Shown here: piece after piece, positions 35,528 through 42,599 of the stretch
Position numbering within the stretch: the stretch's first letter is position 1
Layout of the letters: every line of letters starts with the position of its first letter
NCBI GenBank assembly: GCA_902779615.1
Contig: CACZCM010000005.1
Span: 1-42,685, forward strand
Length of the DNA stretch: 42,685 nucleotides
Source of the DNA: an uncultured Ruminococcus sp.
Lineage (GTDB): Bacteria; Bacillota; Clostridia; Oscillospirales; Acutalibacteraceae
Reading direction: 5' to 3'
Made by a program: the position numbers and the translations under genes
Notes under the pieces: model-generated
What the model was told of the DNA's origin: nothing
What the model saw: only the letters and a program-made list of their open reading frames with translations
Databases searched by the model: none

Positions 35528-35869
35528 ATGTGGCTTAGCGACAGAACAGGCAGCAAAAATAGAAGCGGGGCTTTTTTGGCGGCGGTGGTATATTCCGACG
35601 GAGCGGGGGTGCAGCTTTCCGACACACAGGGAGGAACAGCGGGAACGCAGTTTTTGCCCTACGGGATTATCAGCGTGCCGCCGAAGGGAGCAAGGGCCGC
35701 TGCGGTCGAAGCAGGCGGCAGAGTGTGTGTTGTTGGGATAGAGAGCGGCACAGAGATGTATCTCGAGCCGGGGGAGATAGGGCTGTATTCAGCAGGCGGA
35801 GCGTCGCTTGTCCTGAAAAACGACGGCAGCGTATATATTAACGGCAGGCGGTTTGAGCCGGGTGAATGA
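35528..35869 (+). CDS. Baseplate spike-like protein (gpV / DUF2577-DUF2634 neighbourhood)
   Basis: A 113-aa beta-rich protein. The central part QFLPYGIISVPPKGARAAAV and the end EIGLYSAGGASLVLKNDGSV followed by YINGRRF resemble the OB-fold plus beta-helix start of phage spike proteins, where a PGEIGLYS/G-A-x-I-x-L-x-N-D-G-x-I-x-I-N-G pattern is usual. It is small for a complete spike, so it may be only the minimal form. Ribosome site GGAGGAG precedes ATG 35528. Confidence 0.65.
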   Translation: MWLSDRTGSKNRSGAFLAAVVYSDGAGVQLSDTQGGTAGTQFLPYGIISVPPKGARAAAVEAGGRVCVVGIESGTEMYLEPGEIGLYSAGGASLVLKNDGSVYINGRRFEPGE

Positions 35870-35903
35870 GCGGCAGTAAAGATAAGAGAAGGAGGCGGAG
35901 CAG

Positions 35904-36239
35904 ATGGATCTGATGATACAGGACGGAGATTATATTTTAGATCATACAGGTCAGCCGGTAGCAGTGTTTGGAGAAGAGGAGGCCGCGCAGAGGGCTGCGA
36001 TGATTTTTTCGACAATAAAGGGTTTTTTTCCATACGACAGAGAATTCGGGTTAGACCTGTATTCTCTGTCGCCTGACAGCAGCAGAGAGCAGGTCATGCT
36101 CGTGTGTAATGAAGCGCTGAAGGGAAGGGAAGATTTCATGCTGACAGACGCATATATTGAAAAGCGCGAAAATGAGTATTATCTGTGTTTTGAGATCGAA
36201 TGGAGATTAAGGCGAATCAGAAAAGAGATCAAGCTTTAA
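35904..36239 (+). CDS. Baseplate wedge protein, gp25/GPW-like (XkdS-like)
   Basis: A 111-aa protein in the order expected for the gp25-like wedge component. Supporting pattern: QRAAMIFSTIKGFFPYDREFG (about 29-49; the family has a stretch of this kind ending in -P-Y-x-x-x-x-G) and SREQVMLVCNEALKGREDF. It nucleates sheath polymerisation in contractile tails, which is notable because no sheath gene is present here. Confidence 0.75.
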   Translation: MDLMIQDGDYILDHTGQPVAVFGEEEAAQRAAMIFSTIKGFFPYDREFGLDLYSLSPDSSREQVMLVCNEALKGREDFMLTDAYIEKRENEYYLCFEIEWRLRRIRKEIKL

Positions 36240-36378
36240 GGGAATGCAAATACGCGATTTAACTCATTGCGCTAATACACAATTAAAGTTTTGCTCAAGC
36301 ATTTTCAAGGGCAGCGCCCCGGTTGCTGAAGGCATACGTCTGCCTGTTTAGGAGTATGATCGGACAAAGGAGTTTTTA
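36240..36378 (-). repeat. Degenerate chained-hairpin repeat inside the phage locus
   Basis: This is the only sizeable gap in the baseplate operon. On the - strand it reads GGCAGACGTATGCCTTCAGC, then CCGGGGCGCTGCCCTTGAAA and GCAAAACTTT, paralleling copy A (GTCAGACGTATGCCTTCGGC, ...CCCGCTTTTTGAAA..., GTAAAAACTTT). It is therefore a decayed host-type repeat within the phage region. Confidence 0.6.
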
Positions 36379-37443
36379 ATGTATACTTACGATGAAATAT
36401 TGGAAAGAATGGAAATTCGTTATGAAGAGCTGAGCGGGCACGTTCCCGATGAGGCCTCCGATATCGGAATTCGCCTGCGCGTTTTGGCGGGAGAGGTGTT
36501 TGCGCTTTATGCTCGGCTTGAGTACATAAAAAAGCAGATCATGCCTTCGAGCGCAGACGGTGATTTTCTCGAGAGCCATGCGCTGATGAGAGGACTGCAG
36601 CGAAAAAACGGAGTTGCCGCAAGCGGAGTGGTTACTTTTTATACTTCGGGCAATGCTGTGGGTGATGTTCGTATCCCAAAAGGTACGGTCGTTTCGACTG
36701 CGGGGTCGGGATCGGTTCGCTTTAAAACAGTCGAAGAGGCGGTGATAAGCTCGGGCACAAGCAAGACTGACGTTATGGTCGAAGCGCTGGTCAAAGGAGT
36801 ACGGGGAAATGTCGGAGCGGGGAGCGTATGCTTGTTGGTGACGCCTGCTGCGGGTATTGTAAGAGTCAGCAACGCCTCTAGGATAAGGGGCGGGAGCGAT
36901 ATTGAGAGCGACGATCAGCTCCGCAATAGGATCCTCAACAGCTATAAGGATATTTCTAACGGCACGAACAGAGCGTATTATATCGAACAGGCTATGTCTG
37001 TAAGCGGAGTGTGGAGTGTTGGGATCGAGCCGAGAGCCAGAGGCGCAGGCACGGTCAACGTGTATATTGCCGACAGGGACGGCACAGCCGAAAACGAGCT
37101 GATCGCACAGGTGCAGTCGAAGCTTGACGAGGCGAGAGAGATCAACGTTGATGTCCTTGTGAAGGCTCTTGCGATCGTGCCGTGCGATGTGAATGTAGTG
37201 ATATCGGTAAAAGGCGGATACGATCATAACGAAGTTTCGGCGAATGTAGCAGCGGCGGTGAATGAATACTTCTTATCACTTCAAGGCGGTCAGACAGTGT
37301 ATTTGTCGGAGATCGGCGGGTGCATATCAAATGTTGAGGGAGTAGCGAATTATACATTTGTGAAGGCGGTGTCGGACGATATTGCGATCGCGCCGAATTG
37401 TGCGGCAAGGCTTGGAAACATAACGATAACCGAAAGGGACTGA
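36379..37443 (+). CDS. Baseplate J-like protein (XkdT-like)
   Basis: The 354-aa protein shows the Baseplate_J pattern: an N-terminal helical region with GDFLESHALMRGLQRKNGVAA (about 56-76), the strand-rich VTFYTSGNAVGDVRIPKGTVV (about 82-102) and VRGNVGAGSVCLLV, then GGSDIESDDQLRNRILNS. This wedge component joins the hub to fibres. Start ATG 36379 is behind AAAGGAG. Length is normal, with no frameshift. Confidence 0.88.
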   Translation: MYTYDEILERMEIRYEELSGHVPDEASDIGIRLRVLAGEVFALYARLEYIKKQIMPSSADGDFLESHALMRGLQRKNGVAASGVVTFYTSGNAVGDVRIPKGTVVSTAGSGSVRFKTVEEAVISSGTSKTDVMVEALVKGVRGNVGAGSVCLLVTPAAGIVRVSNASRIRGGSDIESDDQLRNRILNSYKDISNGTNRAYYIEQAMSVSGVWSVGIEPRARGAGTVNVYIADRDGTAENELIAQVQSKLDEAREINVDVLVKALAIVPCDVNVVISVKGGYDHNEVSANVAAAVNEYFLSLQGGQTVYLSEIGGCISNVEGVANYTFVKAVSDDIAIAPNCAARLGNITITERD

Positions 37444-37447
37444 TGAA

Positions 37448-38020
37448 ATGAACAGCATGGATTCCATGATATATGCAATTAACTCGGTGGGCGTGTATGG
37501 ATTAGAGCCTGAGGGCAGCGTGTGCAAAGAGCTTGAAGCCTACGCATGGGCGCTTGATTCGTTTTATGATGAGGCTGACAAGGTGCTGAGCGAGTGCTTT
37601 GTTCAAACGGCAGAGGACATCGGGCTTGAAATGTACGAGGAACTGCTTGGACGTATACGAAGCGAGCTTTCGACTGAGAAGCGCAGGGAGCTTGTGATGG
37701 CGCTTCTCAGTGTAAAGCCGAATGATTTTACACTTGGCGGAGTCGAGAGGTTTTTTGAGTCCCTTGATTTTGAGTGTGATATAACTGAGTTTCCGCAGTA
37801 TTTTGAGGTTTTGATCGAGCCTAGCGGCAGAGCATACACCGAGAGCGAGAAGGATCTCATAATTGAAAAGGCGCAGGAGTTCCTGCCGTGTCATCTGACC
37901 TGCACGGTGGAGTTTCGTGATGCCGACTGGGACATATATGACGGACTTGAGCGAACATTTGATGAATGGGACGAAAGCGGAATGAGCTGGAACGGGCTTG
38001 ACAAGTTTGAGGGGGAATAA
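37448..38020 (+). CDS. XkdU/YmfQ-like tail protein (DUF2313)
   Basis: A 190-aa acidic protein following the J-like gene with 4 bases between them. The phrase PNDFTLGGVERFFESLDFECDITEFP and RAYTESEKDLIIEKAQEFLPCHL (parts) match the DUF2313 pattern, in which a helical domain is followed by a short alpha-beta end; its place between J and the fibre gene is the standard PBSX order (XkdU). It corresponds to gpI of P2-type tails. Confidence 0.8.
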   Translation: MNSMDSMIYAINSVGVYGLEPEGSVCKELEAYAWALDSFYDEADKVLSECFVQTAEDIGLEMYEELLGRIRSELSTEKRRELVMALLSVKPNDFTLGGVERFFESLDFECDITEFPQYFEVLIEPSGRAYTESEKDLIIEKAQEFLPCHLTCTVEFRDADWDIYDGLERTFDEWDESGMSWNGLDKFEGE

Positions 38021-38021
38021 T

Positions 38022-38480
38022 ATGGCAGCAACTAACAGAACGGAGCACTATGGGCTATGCAGCTGGACTGGCAGCGACAAACCCACAAGGACGGATTTTG
38101 TGAACGACAACATACAGATCGATACGAAGCTTTGGGAACACGCAAACAATGCATTGCTGCATATGACTGCTGAACAGAAGGAGAGAGTTTCGGAACCGTT
38201 CTGCATTCGCACTGTTCAGGGTACGGGCAGCGCAGAGAGAACGATAGTGCTTAATTTTGTGCCGAGATTTGTTTTGTATATGATGATGGACGAAGCGCCC
38301 GTCAAATATGAAAACGGAAAGACAACGCTGAACTTTGCAGCAGCGGTACAGAATGCGGGCGGAACTCTTGGTGCAGCATTGAGCGGGACAAGACTGACGA
38401 TCTCCCACGGAGAAACGTCAGAAGTAAAATATGATCTGAACAGCGAAGACGGGCAGTATGTTGTTTTTGCGGTTAGATGA
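38022..38480 (+). CDS. Short tail-fibre-like protein
   Basis: A 152-aa protein at the end of the locus. The opening TEHYGLCSWTGSDKPTRTDF and then NIQIDTKLWEH resembles the N terminus of fibre proteins of Clostridia prophages (x-x-L-x-x-W-x-x-x-D-x-x-x-x-x-D-F-N-x-x-x-x-x-I-D). The rest is beta-rich, compatible with a small receptor-binding domain. Start ATG 38022 is behind GAGGGGGA. No lysis genes follow; a terminator does. Confidence 0.7.
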   Translation: MAATNRTEHYGLCSWTGSDKPTRTDFVNDNIQIDTKLWEHANNALLHMTAEQKERVSEPFCIRTVQGTGSAERTIVLNFVPRFVLYMMMDEAPVKYENGKTTLNFAAAVQNAGGTLGAALSGTRLTISHGETSEVKYDLNSEDGQYVVFAVR

Positions 38481-38509
38481 TGTAAAAGTTGGTATAATGA
38501 ATAATAATA

Positions 38510-38542
38510 AAAACGGCGAGGATATTCTCTTCGCCGTTTTTT
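38510..38542 (+). terminator. Terminator at the end of the phage-derived locus
   Basis: AAAACGGCGA (38510-38519) pairs with TCGCCGTTTT (38531-38540), followed by TT-G-TTTT. Confidence 0.9.
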
Positions 38543-38546
38543 GTTT

Positions 38547-38578
38547 TAAATCTGCTTTTAACAAGCAGATTCAAGCCG
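38547..38578 (-). repeat. Short dispersed hairpin repeat, copy 5 (reverse)
   Basis: On the - strand CTTGAATCTGCTTGTTAAAA then GCAGATTT, matching the GTTRAAAGCAGA block of the other copies. Confidence 0.5.
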
Positions 38579-38639
38579 CAGGTATGCATTTAATTCGGTT
38601 GGGGATCATACTCTTCACTGAACGGAATACCGGACCCGC

Positions 38640-38735
38640 CGCCCATAGAGGGTGCGGTCTGCCGGTGGCAGACGTTGCCATAAGGCAACAGCACCGACCG
38701 AGCCGGCAGGCGAGACCCGGCGGACATGATCTGCG
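38640..38735. repeat. Hairpin-rich repeat fragment between the phage locus and the M24 peptidase gene
   Basis: Consecutive stems: GTCTGCC-GGT-GGCAGAC and GTTGCC-ATAA-GGCAAC, then CAGCACCGACCGAGCCGGCA, a motif also present near 7165 and 7305. No gene is seen in 38481-38736. Confidence 0.6.
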
Positions 38736-38736
38736 G

Positions 38737-39849
38737 TTATAATTCTATCAATTCCTTTGTGATCGACGCAAGATTATCGCAGCCGTCCTTTGTTACAACT
38801 GCCATATCCTCGATCCTTACGCCGAATTCTCCCGGAAGGTATATACCCGGTTCAACGGTGATGACCATGCCTTCGCTGAGCAGTGTTTCGCTCCTCGGCG
38901 AAACAAACGGTTCTTCGTGGATATCAAGTCCGACACCGTGTCCCGTGGAGTGAGTGAAATATTCGGAGTAACCCGCTCTTGCAATTACCGCCCTCGCCGT
39001 GCGGTCAATCTCATAGGCTTTGATGCCGGAGCGAACCTTTGCGAGCGCAGTTCGCTGCGCCTTCAGCACCGTTTCGTATACCTCACGCTGTTTGTCGGAT
39101 ATTTTTCCGACTGCTACTGTTCGGGTCATATCGCTGTGGTAGCTTTCGTAGATCGAACCGATATCGAATGTTACAAAATCGCCTTTTTTTATTTCGTTGT
39201 CGCTTGGAACACCGTGAGGCATAGACGTGTTTCGTCCTGCGATAGTGATGAGGTCAAACGATACGCCCGATGCGCCCTTTTTTCTCATCAGGTATTCAAG
39301 GTCGAATGCAAGCTTCGACTCTTTTACTCCGGGCTTTACTTCGTTGAGCAACTCCAAAAATGCTTCTTCGGTGATCTTCTGAGCCGTGCGTATCTTCTCT
39401 ATCTCCGCTTTCGTTTTGATGATGCGCTGCGATGAGATCAGCTTGTCAAGACGGTCGCTGCTCATTACTCTGCAGCCTGTTTCTAGTATATTCTTTTCAA
39501 GCTGCCTCATGGTGTGGATCGTCATTGACGAAGCTTCTATAGTTAAATTACGGATATCGTGCTTTTCTATCAGTTTTGAGAGCGTTTCGTAATATCTTGT
39601 GTATACTATTACCTCGGCATTCGTGACGCTGTTTCGGGCGGCTTCTCCGTATCGTGAGTCAACAAGCAGATACGCTTTTTCCCGGCAGATAAAAAGCGTG
39701 CCCTCACTGTTGTTAAAGTCCACAAAATAACGAAGATTCGGCTCGTGGGTAATAAGCGCGGCTTCACGTCCCGAGGGTGAGAGCTTTGTTGCAAGCTTTT
39801 TAATTTTTATATATTTTTGAAGACGTTCAAGCTCCATATTATCAGACAT
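38737..39849 (-). CDS. M24-family aminopeptidase P / Xaa-Pro peptidase
   Basis: A 370-aa cytoplasmic metallopeptidase that cleaves N-terminal residues ahead of proline. It has the creatinase-like N domain (1-135) and the pita-bread catalytic domain with the full metal ligand set D229, D240, H304, E333 and E347 (in FDIGSIYESYHSD, STGHGVGLDIHE, TVEPGIY and VRIEDMAVV). Length fits short bacterial PepP/YqhT-type enzymes. In Firmicutes a gene of this kind is often next to aroQ and efp, and here aroQ ends 3 bp before its start. Start ATG 39849 has an AAGGAGG site. Confidence 0.92.
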   Translation of the reverse strand: MSDNMELERLQKYIKIKKLATKLSPSGREAALITHEPNLRYFVDFNNSEGTLFICREKAYLLVDSRYGEAARNSVTNAEVIVYTRYYETLSKLIEKHDIRNLTIEASSMTIHTMRQLEKNILETGCRVMSSDRLDKLISSQRIIKTKAEIEKIRTAQKITEEAFLELLNEVKPGVKESKLAFDLEYLMRKKGASGVSFDLITIAGRNTSMPHGVPSDNEIKKGDFVTFDIGSIYESYHSDMTRTVAVGKISDKQREVYETVLKAQRTALAKVRSGIKAYEIDRTARAVIARAGYSEYFTHSTGHGVGLDIHEEPFVSPRSETLLSEGMVITVEPGIYLPGEFGVRIEDMAVVTKDGCDNLASITKELIEL

Positions 39850-39852
39850 TAA

Positions 39853-40302
39853 TCATACCTCCTTGTCAAAAATTTCTTTGACTGCATATAAGGCGAGCTT
39901 GTAGCTGTATTTGCCGAAGCCGCTGATCTGCCCTCTGCAAACGGGGGCGATAACGGAGGTTTTGCGGAATTCTTCACGGCTATGAATGTTCGACATATGC
40001 ACCTCGATCGTCGGCACGCTCGGAACGCAGGCGATGGCATCGCGAATAGCGTAGCTGTAGTGGGTGTATGCTCCGGCATTTAGAATAATTGCGTCTTTTT
40101 CGCCCGGTGTGGAGTGGATCTTGGAGATCAGCTCGCCCTCACTGTTGCTTTGGAACGACTCAAGCTCCATTCCGAGTGAAGCAGCCCACTGTTTCACCTC
40201 GCTGTCGATACTTTCTGCTGTTTCGCTGCCATAAATGTTCTTTTCGCGCAGACCTACCATGTTGAGATTCGGCCCCAAAAGAAACAATACTTTTTTTGAC
40301 AT
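39853..40302 (-). CDS. aroQ: Type II 3-dehydroquinate dehydratase AroQ
   Basis: The enzyme removes water from 3-dehydroquinate in the shikimate pathway; the type II form is a small dodecameric flavodoxin-like protein. The 149-aa sequence has LLGPNLNMVG (8-17), Y24 of the lid loop (KNIYGSETAE), N75 in ILNAGAYTHYS and H102 in IEVHMSNIHSREEFR. All catalytic residues are present. Start ATG 40302 has an AGGAGG site. It is likely cotranscribed with the M24 peptidase gene. Confidence 0.95.
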   Translation of the reverse strand: MSKKVLFLLGPNLNMVGLREKNIYGSETAESIDSEVKQWAASLGMELESFQSNSEGELISKIHSTPGEKDAIILNAGAYTHYSYAIRDAIACVPSVPTIEVHMSNIHSREEFRKTSVIAPVCRGQISGFGKYSYKLALYAVKEIFDKEV

Positions 40303-40361
40303 ATAGATACCTCCTCATATTTTTATTATGCAGTGCGCTTATGCTGTTCTGCACTAAAGAA

Positions 40362-40399
40362 TAATAAAAAATACACGAGCAGTCAGCCGACCACCCGTG
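40362..40399 (-). terminator. Terminator after rpsU
   Basis: On the - strand CACGGGTGGTC can pair over 11 positions with GACTGCTCGTG (three G-U pairs) around the loop GGCT, followed by TATTTTTTATTATT. Confidence 0.65.
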
Positions 40400-40429
40400 C
40401 CATACTTTCAAATATTATGTATAAGCCGA

Positions 40430-40606
40430 TTACTTATACTTACGCTTGCGAGCTGCCTCGGACTTCTTCTTACGCTTAACCGAAGGCTTTTCATAAGCTT
40501 CTCTCTTGCGGACCTCAGCAATAACGCCTGCTCTTGCACACTGTTTCTTAAATCTTCTAAGAGCGCTCTCAAGAGATTCGTTATCCTTAATTCTGATCTC
40601 AGCCAT
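40430..40606 (-). CDS. rpsU: 30S ribosomal protein S21
   Basis: A 58-aa protein beginning [20 protein letters not shown] and ending in a lysine/arginine-rich tail ([15 protein letters not shown]). This is S21, which binds the 30S platform near the anti-Shine-Dalgarno region. CAT at 40604-40606 is the start on the - strand with a strong GAGGAGGGG ribosome site; TAA is at 40430-40432. A consensus-like promoter lies about 100 bp upstream. Confidence 0.96.
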   Translation of the reverse strand: MAEIRIKDNESLESALRRFKKQCARAGVIAEVRKREAYEKPSVKRKKKSEAARKRKYK

Positions 40607-40704
40607 CTATTTCCCCTCCTCACCGAGCGACATACCCGTCCGGCAGCCGCTGTTCTCAAACGTACGCCTGTACGCAGGAGTAAATTGCATAAACTGCATT
40701 ATCA

Positions 40705-40733
40705 ATTGTACATCAAAAATACGTTTATGTCAA
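40705..40733 (-). promoter_or_regulatory. Sigma-A promoter for rpsU
   Basis: On the - strand TTGACA (40728-40733) and TACAAT (40705-40710) with a 17-bp spacer. The predicted leader is about 90 nt. Confidence 0.82.
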
Positions 40734-40801
40734 GCTTTTTTTTGAAAAAAATTTCTAATTAAGCAAAAAAATCTCCACAAATACAAAATACTGTGAAAAT
40801 G

Positions 40802-41308
40802 CTACAAATTTGCTTCTACTATGCTTCCTGATTGGATCGTTGATCTTACGTCGATTATTCGCTGATTCGTTGAACCTCTGAAGCGAAGCTCCAAGCTTCT
40901 TTTTGAAAGAACAAACTTTCCGTCGATCAGATAATCGGTCTGCAAAAGCAGATCCCGCCATTCGGGGTGATCCTCAAAGCCGGCGCAAAGCTGTTCGTAT
41001 GTAAACCCGGTGTAGGTAATAACGTCAAGCCCTCGGCTGTGGATCTTTTCACCGAGCTGCGACAGCGCCTCGGCCTGCATAAACGGTTCGCCGCCCGAAA
41101 ACGTTACGCCCTGAAGCAGCGGGTCTTTGTCGATCTCCCGAAGGATATTCTCGGGGTCGCTGATGTAGCCGCCGTCAAAGCTGTGAGTCTGGGGATTCTG
41201 GCAGCCTTCGCAATTGTGGGGGCAGCCCTGCGTAAAAACGGTCATTCGTATCCCGGGACCATCAACGATAGATTCTCGTATCACGCCTGCAAGTCTGAGC
41301 TTTTTCAT
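40802..41308 (-). CDS. nrdG: Anaerobic ribonucleotide reductase activating protein NrdG
   Basis: A radical SAM enzyme that generates the glycyl radical on NrdD. The 168-aa protein has the CxxxCxxC cluster motif C29, C33, C36 (QGCPHNCEGCQNPQTH), the glycine-rich GVTFSGGEPFMQ motif, and DGPGIRMTVFTQGC, all typical. Start ATG 41308 (MKKLRLAG) fits the family and has CCGGAG ahead; an in-frame ATG at 41326 overlaps the toxin stop as ATGA. nrdD is not adjacent; instead the gene follows a toxin-antitoxin pair. Confidence 0.94.
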   Translation of the reverse strand: MKKLRLAGVIRESIVDGPGIRMTVFTQGCPHNCEGCQNPQTHSFDGGYISDPENILREIDKDPLLQGVTFSGGEPFMQAEALSQLGEKIHSRGLDVITYTGFTYEQLCAGFEDHPEWRDLLLQTDYLIDGKFVLSKRSLELRFRGSTNQRIIDVRSTIQSGSIVEANL

Positions 41309-41322
41309 TGAAACATCTCCGG

Positions 41323-41619
41323 TCATATGTCCTTTGGAGCGGCATCGTTGACTGCCGACGCAAAAATGATCAGCAGGCTCTCGCCGTCACGGGATCTAAT
41401 CAGCTTGTATACAAACACGAGGTCGGAGCCTGCGATCCTGGCGGTCAGAACGGATTCGCTGGCGTTCTCGCTGATGACTTTGCCAACGCCGCCCAGTGAA
41501 CGCTTGAAGGGTTTGTCGATGATCTTTTTCTGAGCCGAAAGAGCCTGAGCCTTTTCGAGAGGGGAGAGGCGGCCGATGTCGGCAGCATATTCAGGATGAT
41601 AGCGCACCATTACGTTCAT
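41323..41619 (-). CDS. RelE/ParE-superfamily toxin
   Basis: A 98-aa protein with the RelE/ParE pattern: an N-terminal strand (MVRYHPEYAADIGRLSP), two helices with lysines (EKAQALSAQKKIIDKPF), and strands ending in a C-terminal DLVFVYKLIRSRDGESLLIIF segment. Members cleave mRNA on ribosomes or poison gyrase; which applies cannot be read here. It overlaps the antitoxin gene by 4 bases and its stop overlaps an ATG in the nrdG frame. Confidence 0.75.
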   Translation of the reverse strand: MNVMVRYHPEYAADIGRLSPLEKAQALSAQKKIIDKPFKRSLGGVGKVISENASESVLTARIAGSDLVFVYKLIRSRDGESLLIIFASAVNDAAPKDI

Positions 41620-41936
41620 TCGATGATCACTCCTCCCATAAGCTCGGAATTGGGATCCGCGTCGGCTTTTGTGTAGAAATCCTCATCGGTGAGAAGGTCT
41701 TTGGGGTTGACGTCCTGCAGACGCAGAAGACCTGCGCAGGCAGCCCGAAGCTCATTGATCTCGTCAAGCATCGCACGGTAGGAGTCGGGCGATACAAGAA
41801 CGCACTCGGGAGAGTTATTTTTCATAACGACTTTTGTTCCCGAGGATCTTACTTCATCGAATATCTGACCTGCGTACCCCTTATTGAGCAGGGAGATCGA
41901 CACGGTGCTGTCGATCGCATCTCTAACTTTATCCAT
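41616..41936 (-). CDS. Phd/YefM-family antitoxin
   Basis: A 106-aa protein. The stretch TKVVMKNNSPECVLVSPDSY followed by RAMLDEI is the characteristic Phd/YefM core (x-x-V-x-x-N-x-x-P-x-x-V-L-V-S-x-x-x-Y). The C-terminal part is acidic and probably unfolded when alone, wrapping the toxin. The unusual feature is a longer N-terminal region (about 25 residues). Start ATG 41936 behind AAGGAAG; its A is shared with the stop of the preceding gene (TAATG). Confidence 0.85.
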   Translation of the reverse strand: MDKVRDAIDSTVSISLLNKGYAGQIFDEVRSSGTKVVMKNNSPECVLVSPDSYRAMLDEINELRAACAGLLRLQDVNPKDLLTDEDFYTKADADPNSELMGGVIIE

Positions 41937-42115
41937 TACTCTTCCTTCCAACTGTTAAGTCCGAACAGGCATGAAAAGAACGCAGCGGCGCTGCTGCCCA
42001 TTCCCATATACATACACAAGCTTGTTTTGCTCATAGCGCACATGATGATCGAGGTGATCATCAGACCGAAGCAGATAACTGCAAGCACCAAAGCAATAAT
42101 AAAATTTTTCTTCAC
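41936..42115 (-). CDS. Small two-helix membrane protein
   Basis: A hydrophobic 59-aa protein with two predicted membrane segments (IIALVLAVICFGLMITSIIM and MYMGMGSSAAAFFSCLFGL). The start is uncertain: GTG 42115 behind an AAAAGGTG site is preferred; a TTG at 42148 would add 11 residues. It precedes the antitoxin gene with a one-base overlap, making it first in the operon. No family recognised. Confidence 0.6.
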   Translation of the reverse strand: MKKNFIIALVLAVICFGLMITSIIMCAMSKTSLCMYMGMGSSAAAFFSCLFGLNSWKEE

Positions 42116-42213
42116 GTTAATATCAACACCTTTTGGGGCAGCGGTCAAAGCGCTGCCATAATGGAATTATTCTTATTAAGAATATTGATTGAAGCGGGAC
42201 ACACTTCAAATTT

Positions 42214-42242
42214 ATTATACAACAAATCAAGAGATAATGCAA
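42214..42242 (-). promoter_or_regulatory. Probable promoter of the membrane protein-antitoxin-toxin-nrdG operon
   Basis: On the - strand TTGCAT (42237-42242) and TATAAT (42214-42219) with a 17-bp spacer, about 100 bp ahead of the first gene. Confidence 0.65.
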
Positions 42243-42288
42243 GAGAGAAATTCTAAGATATCACTGCTTTTGAATGAACCAAAGAAAG

Positions 42289-42320
42289 TTGATTTCCGTG
42301 GATGCATGCCACGAAATCAA
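42289..42320. repeat. Flanking hairpin, left copy
   Basis: TTGATTTCCGTGG / CCACGAAATCAA stem with an ATGCATG loop. A near copy lies at 42567-42599; between the two lies the chained-hairpin repeat copy B. Confidence 0.75.
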
Positions 42321-42340
42321 TTTTGAGAAAATATACTACT

Positions 42341-42541
42341 GGCGTCGCCTTGGGGCGGCGAGGACAACTTGTTTTTGTCGTTAGTAGGGAACGCTTTCTT
42401 CCAAAGCGTCCCCTCTTCCAAAACAATCCACCGGATTGTTTTGGAATTCACCCCTTGCAAAGGGCTTGAAGCATGCCTTCGGCGACCAAGGACGCTGTCC
42501 TTGGATCCTGCCCGCTTTTTGAAAAAAGCGGGGCAAAAACT
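42341..42541 (+). repeat. Chained-hairpin dispersed repeat, copy B
   Basis: Landmarks in the same order as copy A: GCGTCGCCTTGGGGCGGC, GGACAAC..., the hairpin GGGAACGCTTT / AAAGCGTCCC (about 42387-42413), CCAAAACAATCC / GGATTGTTTTGG, ATGCCTTCGGCGACC, CCAAGGAC / GTCCTTGG, then CCCGCTTTTTGA-AAAAAGCGGGG and AAAAACTT. It includes one or two extra hairpins relative to copy A. Confidence 0.82.
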
Positions 42542-42566
42542 TATGATATTATTCCTTTACAGGAAC

Positions 42567-42599
42567 TTGATTTCCATGGGTGCATGCCACGGAAATCAA
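42567..42599. repeat. Flanking hairpin, right copy
   Basis: TTGATTTCC / GGAAATCAA outer stem with an inner TGG/CCA pair around GTGCATG. It is the counterpart of the hairpin at 42289. A further perfect stem (GCGGGGGC / GCCCCCGC, 42648-42672) lies near the window end. No gene is seen in 42149-42685. Confidence 0.75.

Noticed and set aside
26693-38736. Attachment site pair flanking the phage-derived locus
   Set aside because: I looked for a direct repeat on both sides and for a tRNA gene at the border. The only clear repeat, the stem-loop element, lies upstream and inside the locus, not at its two ends.
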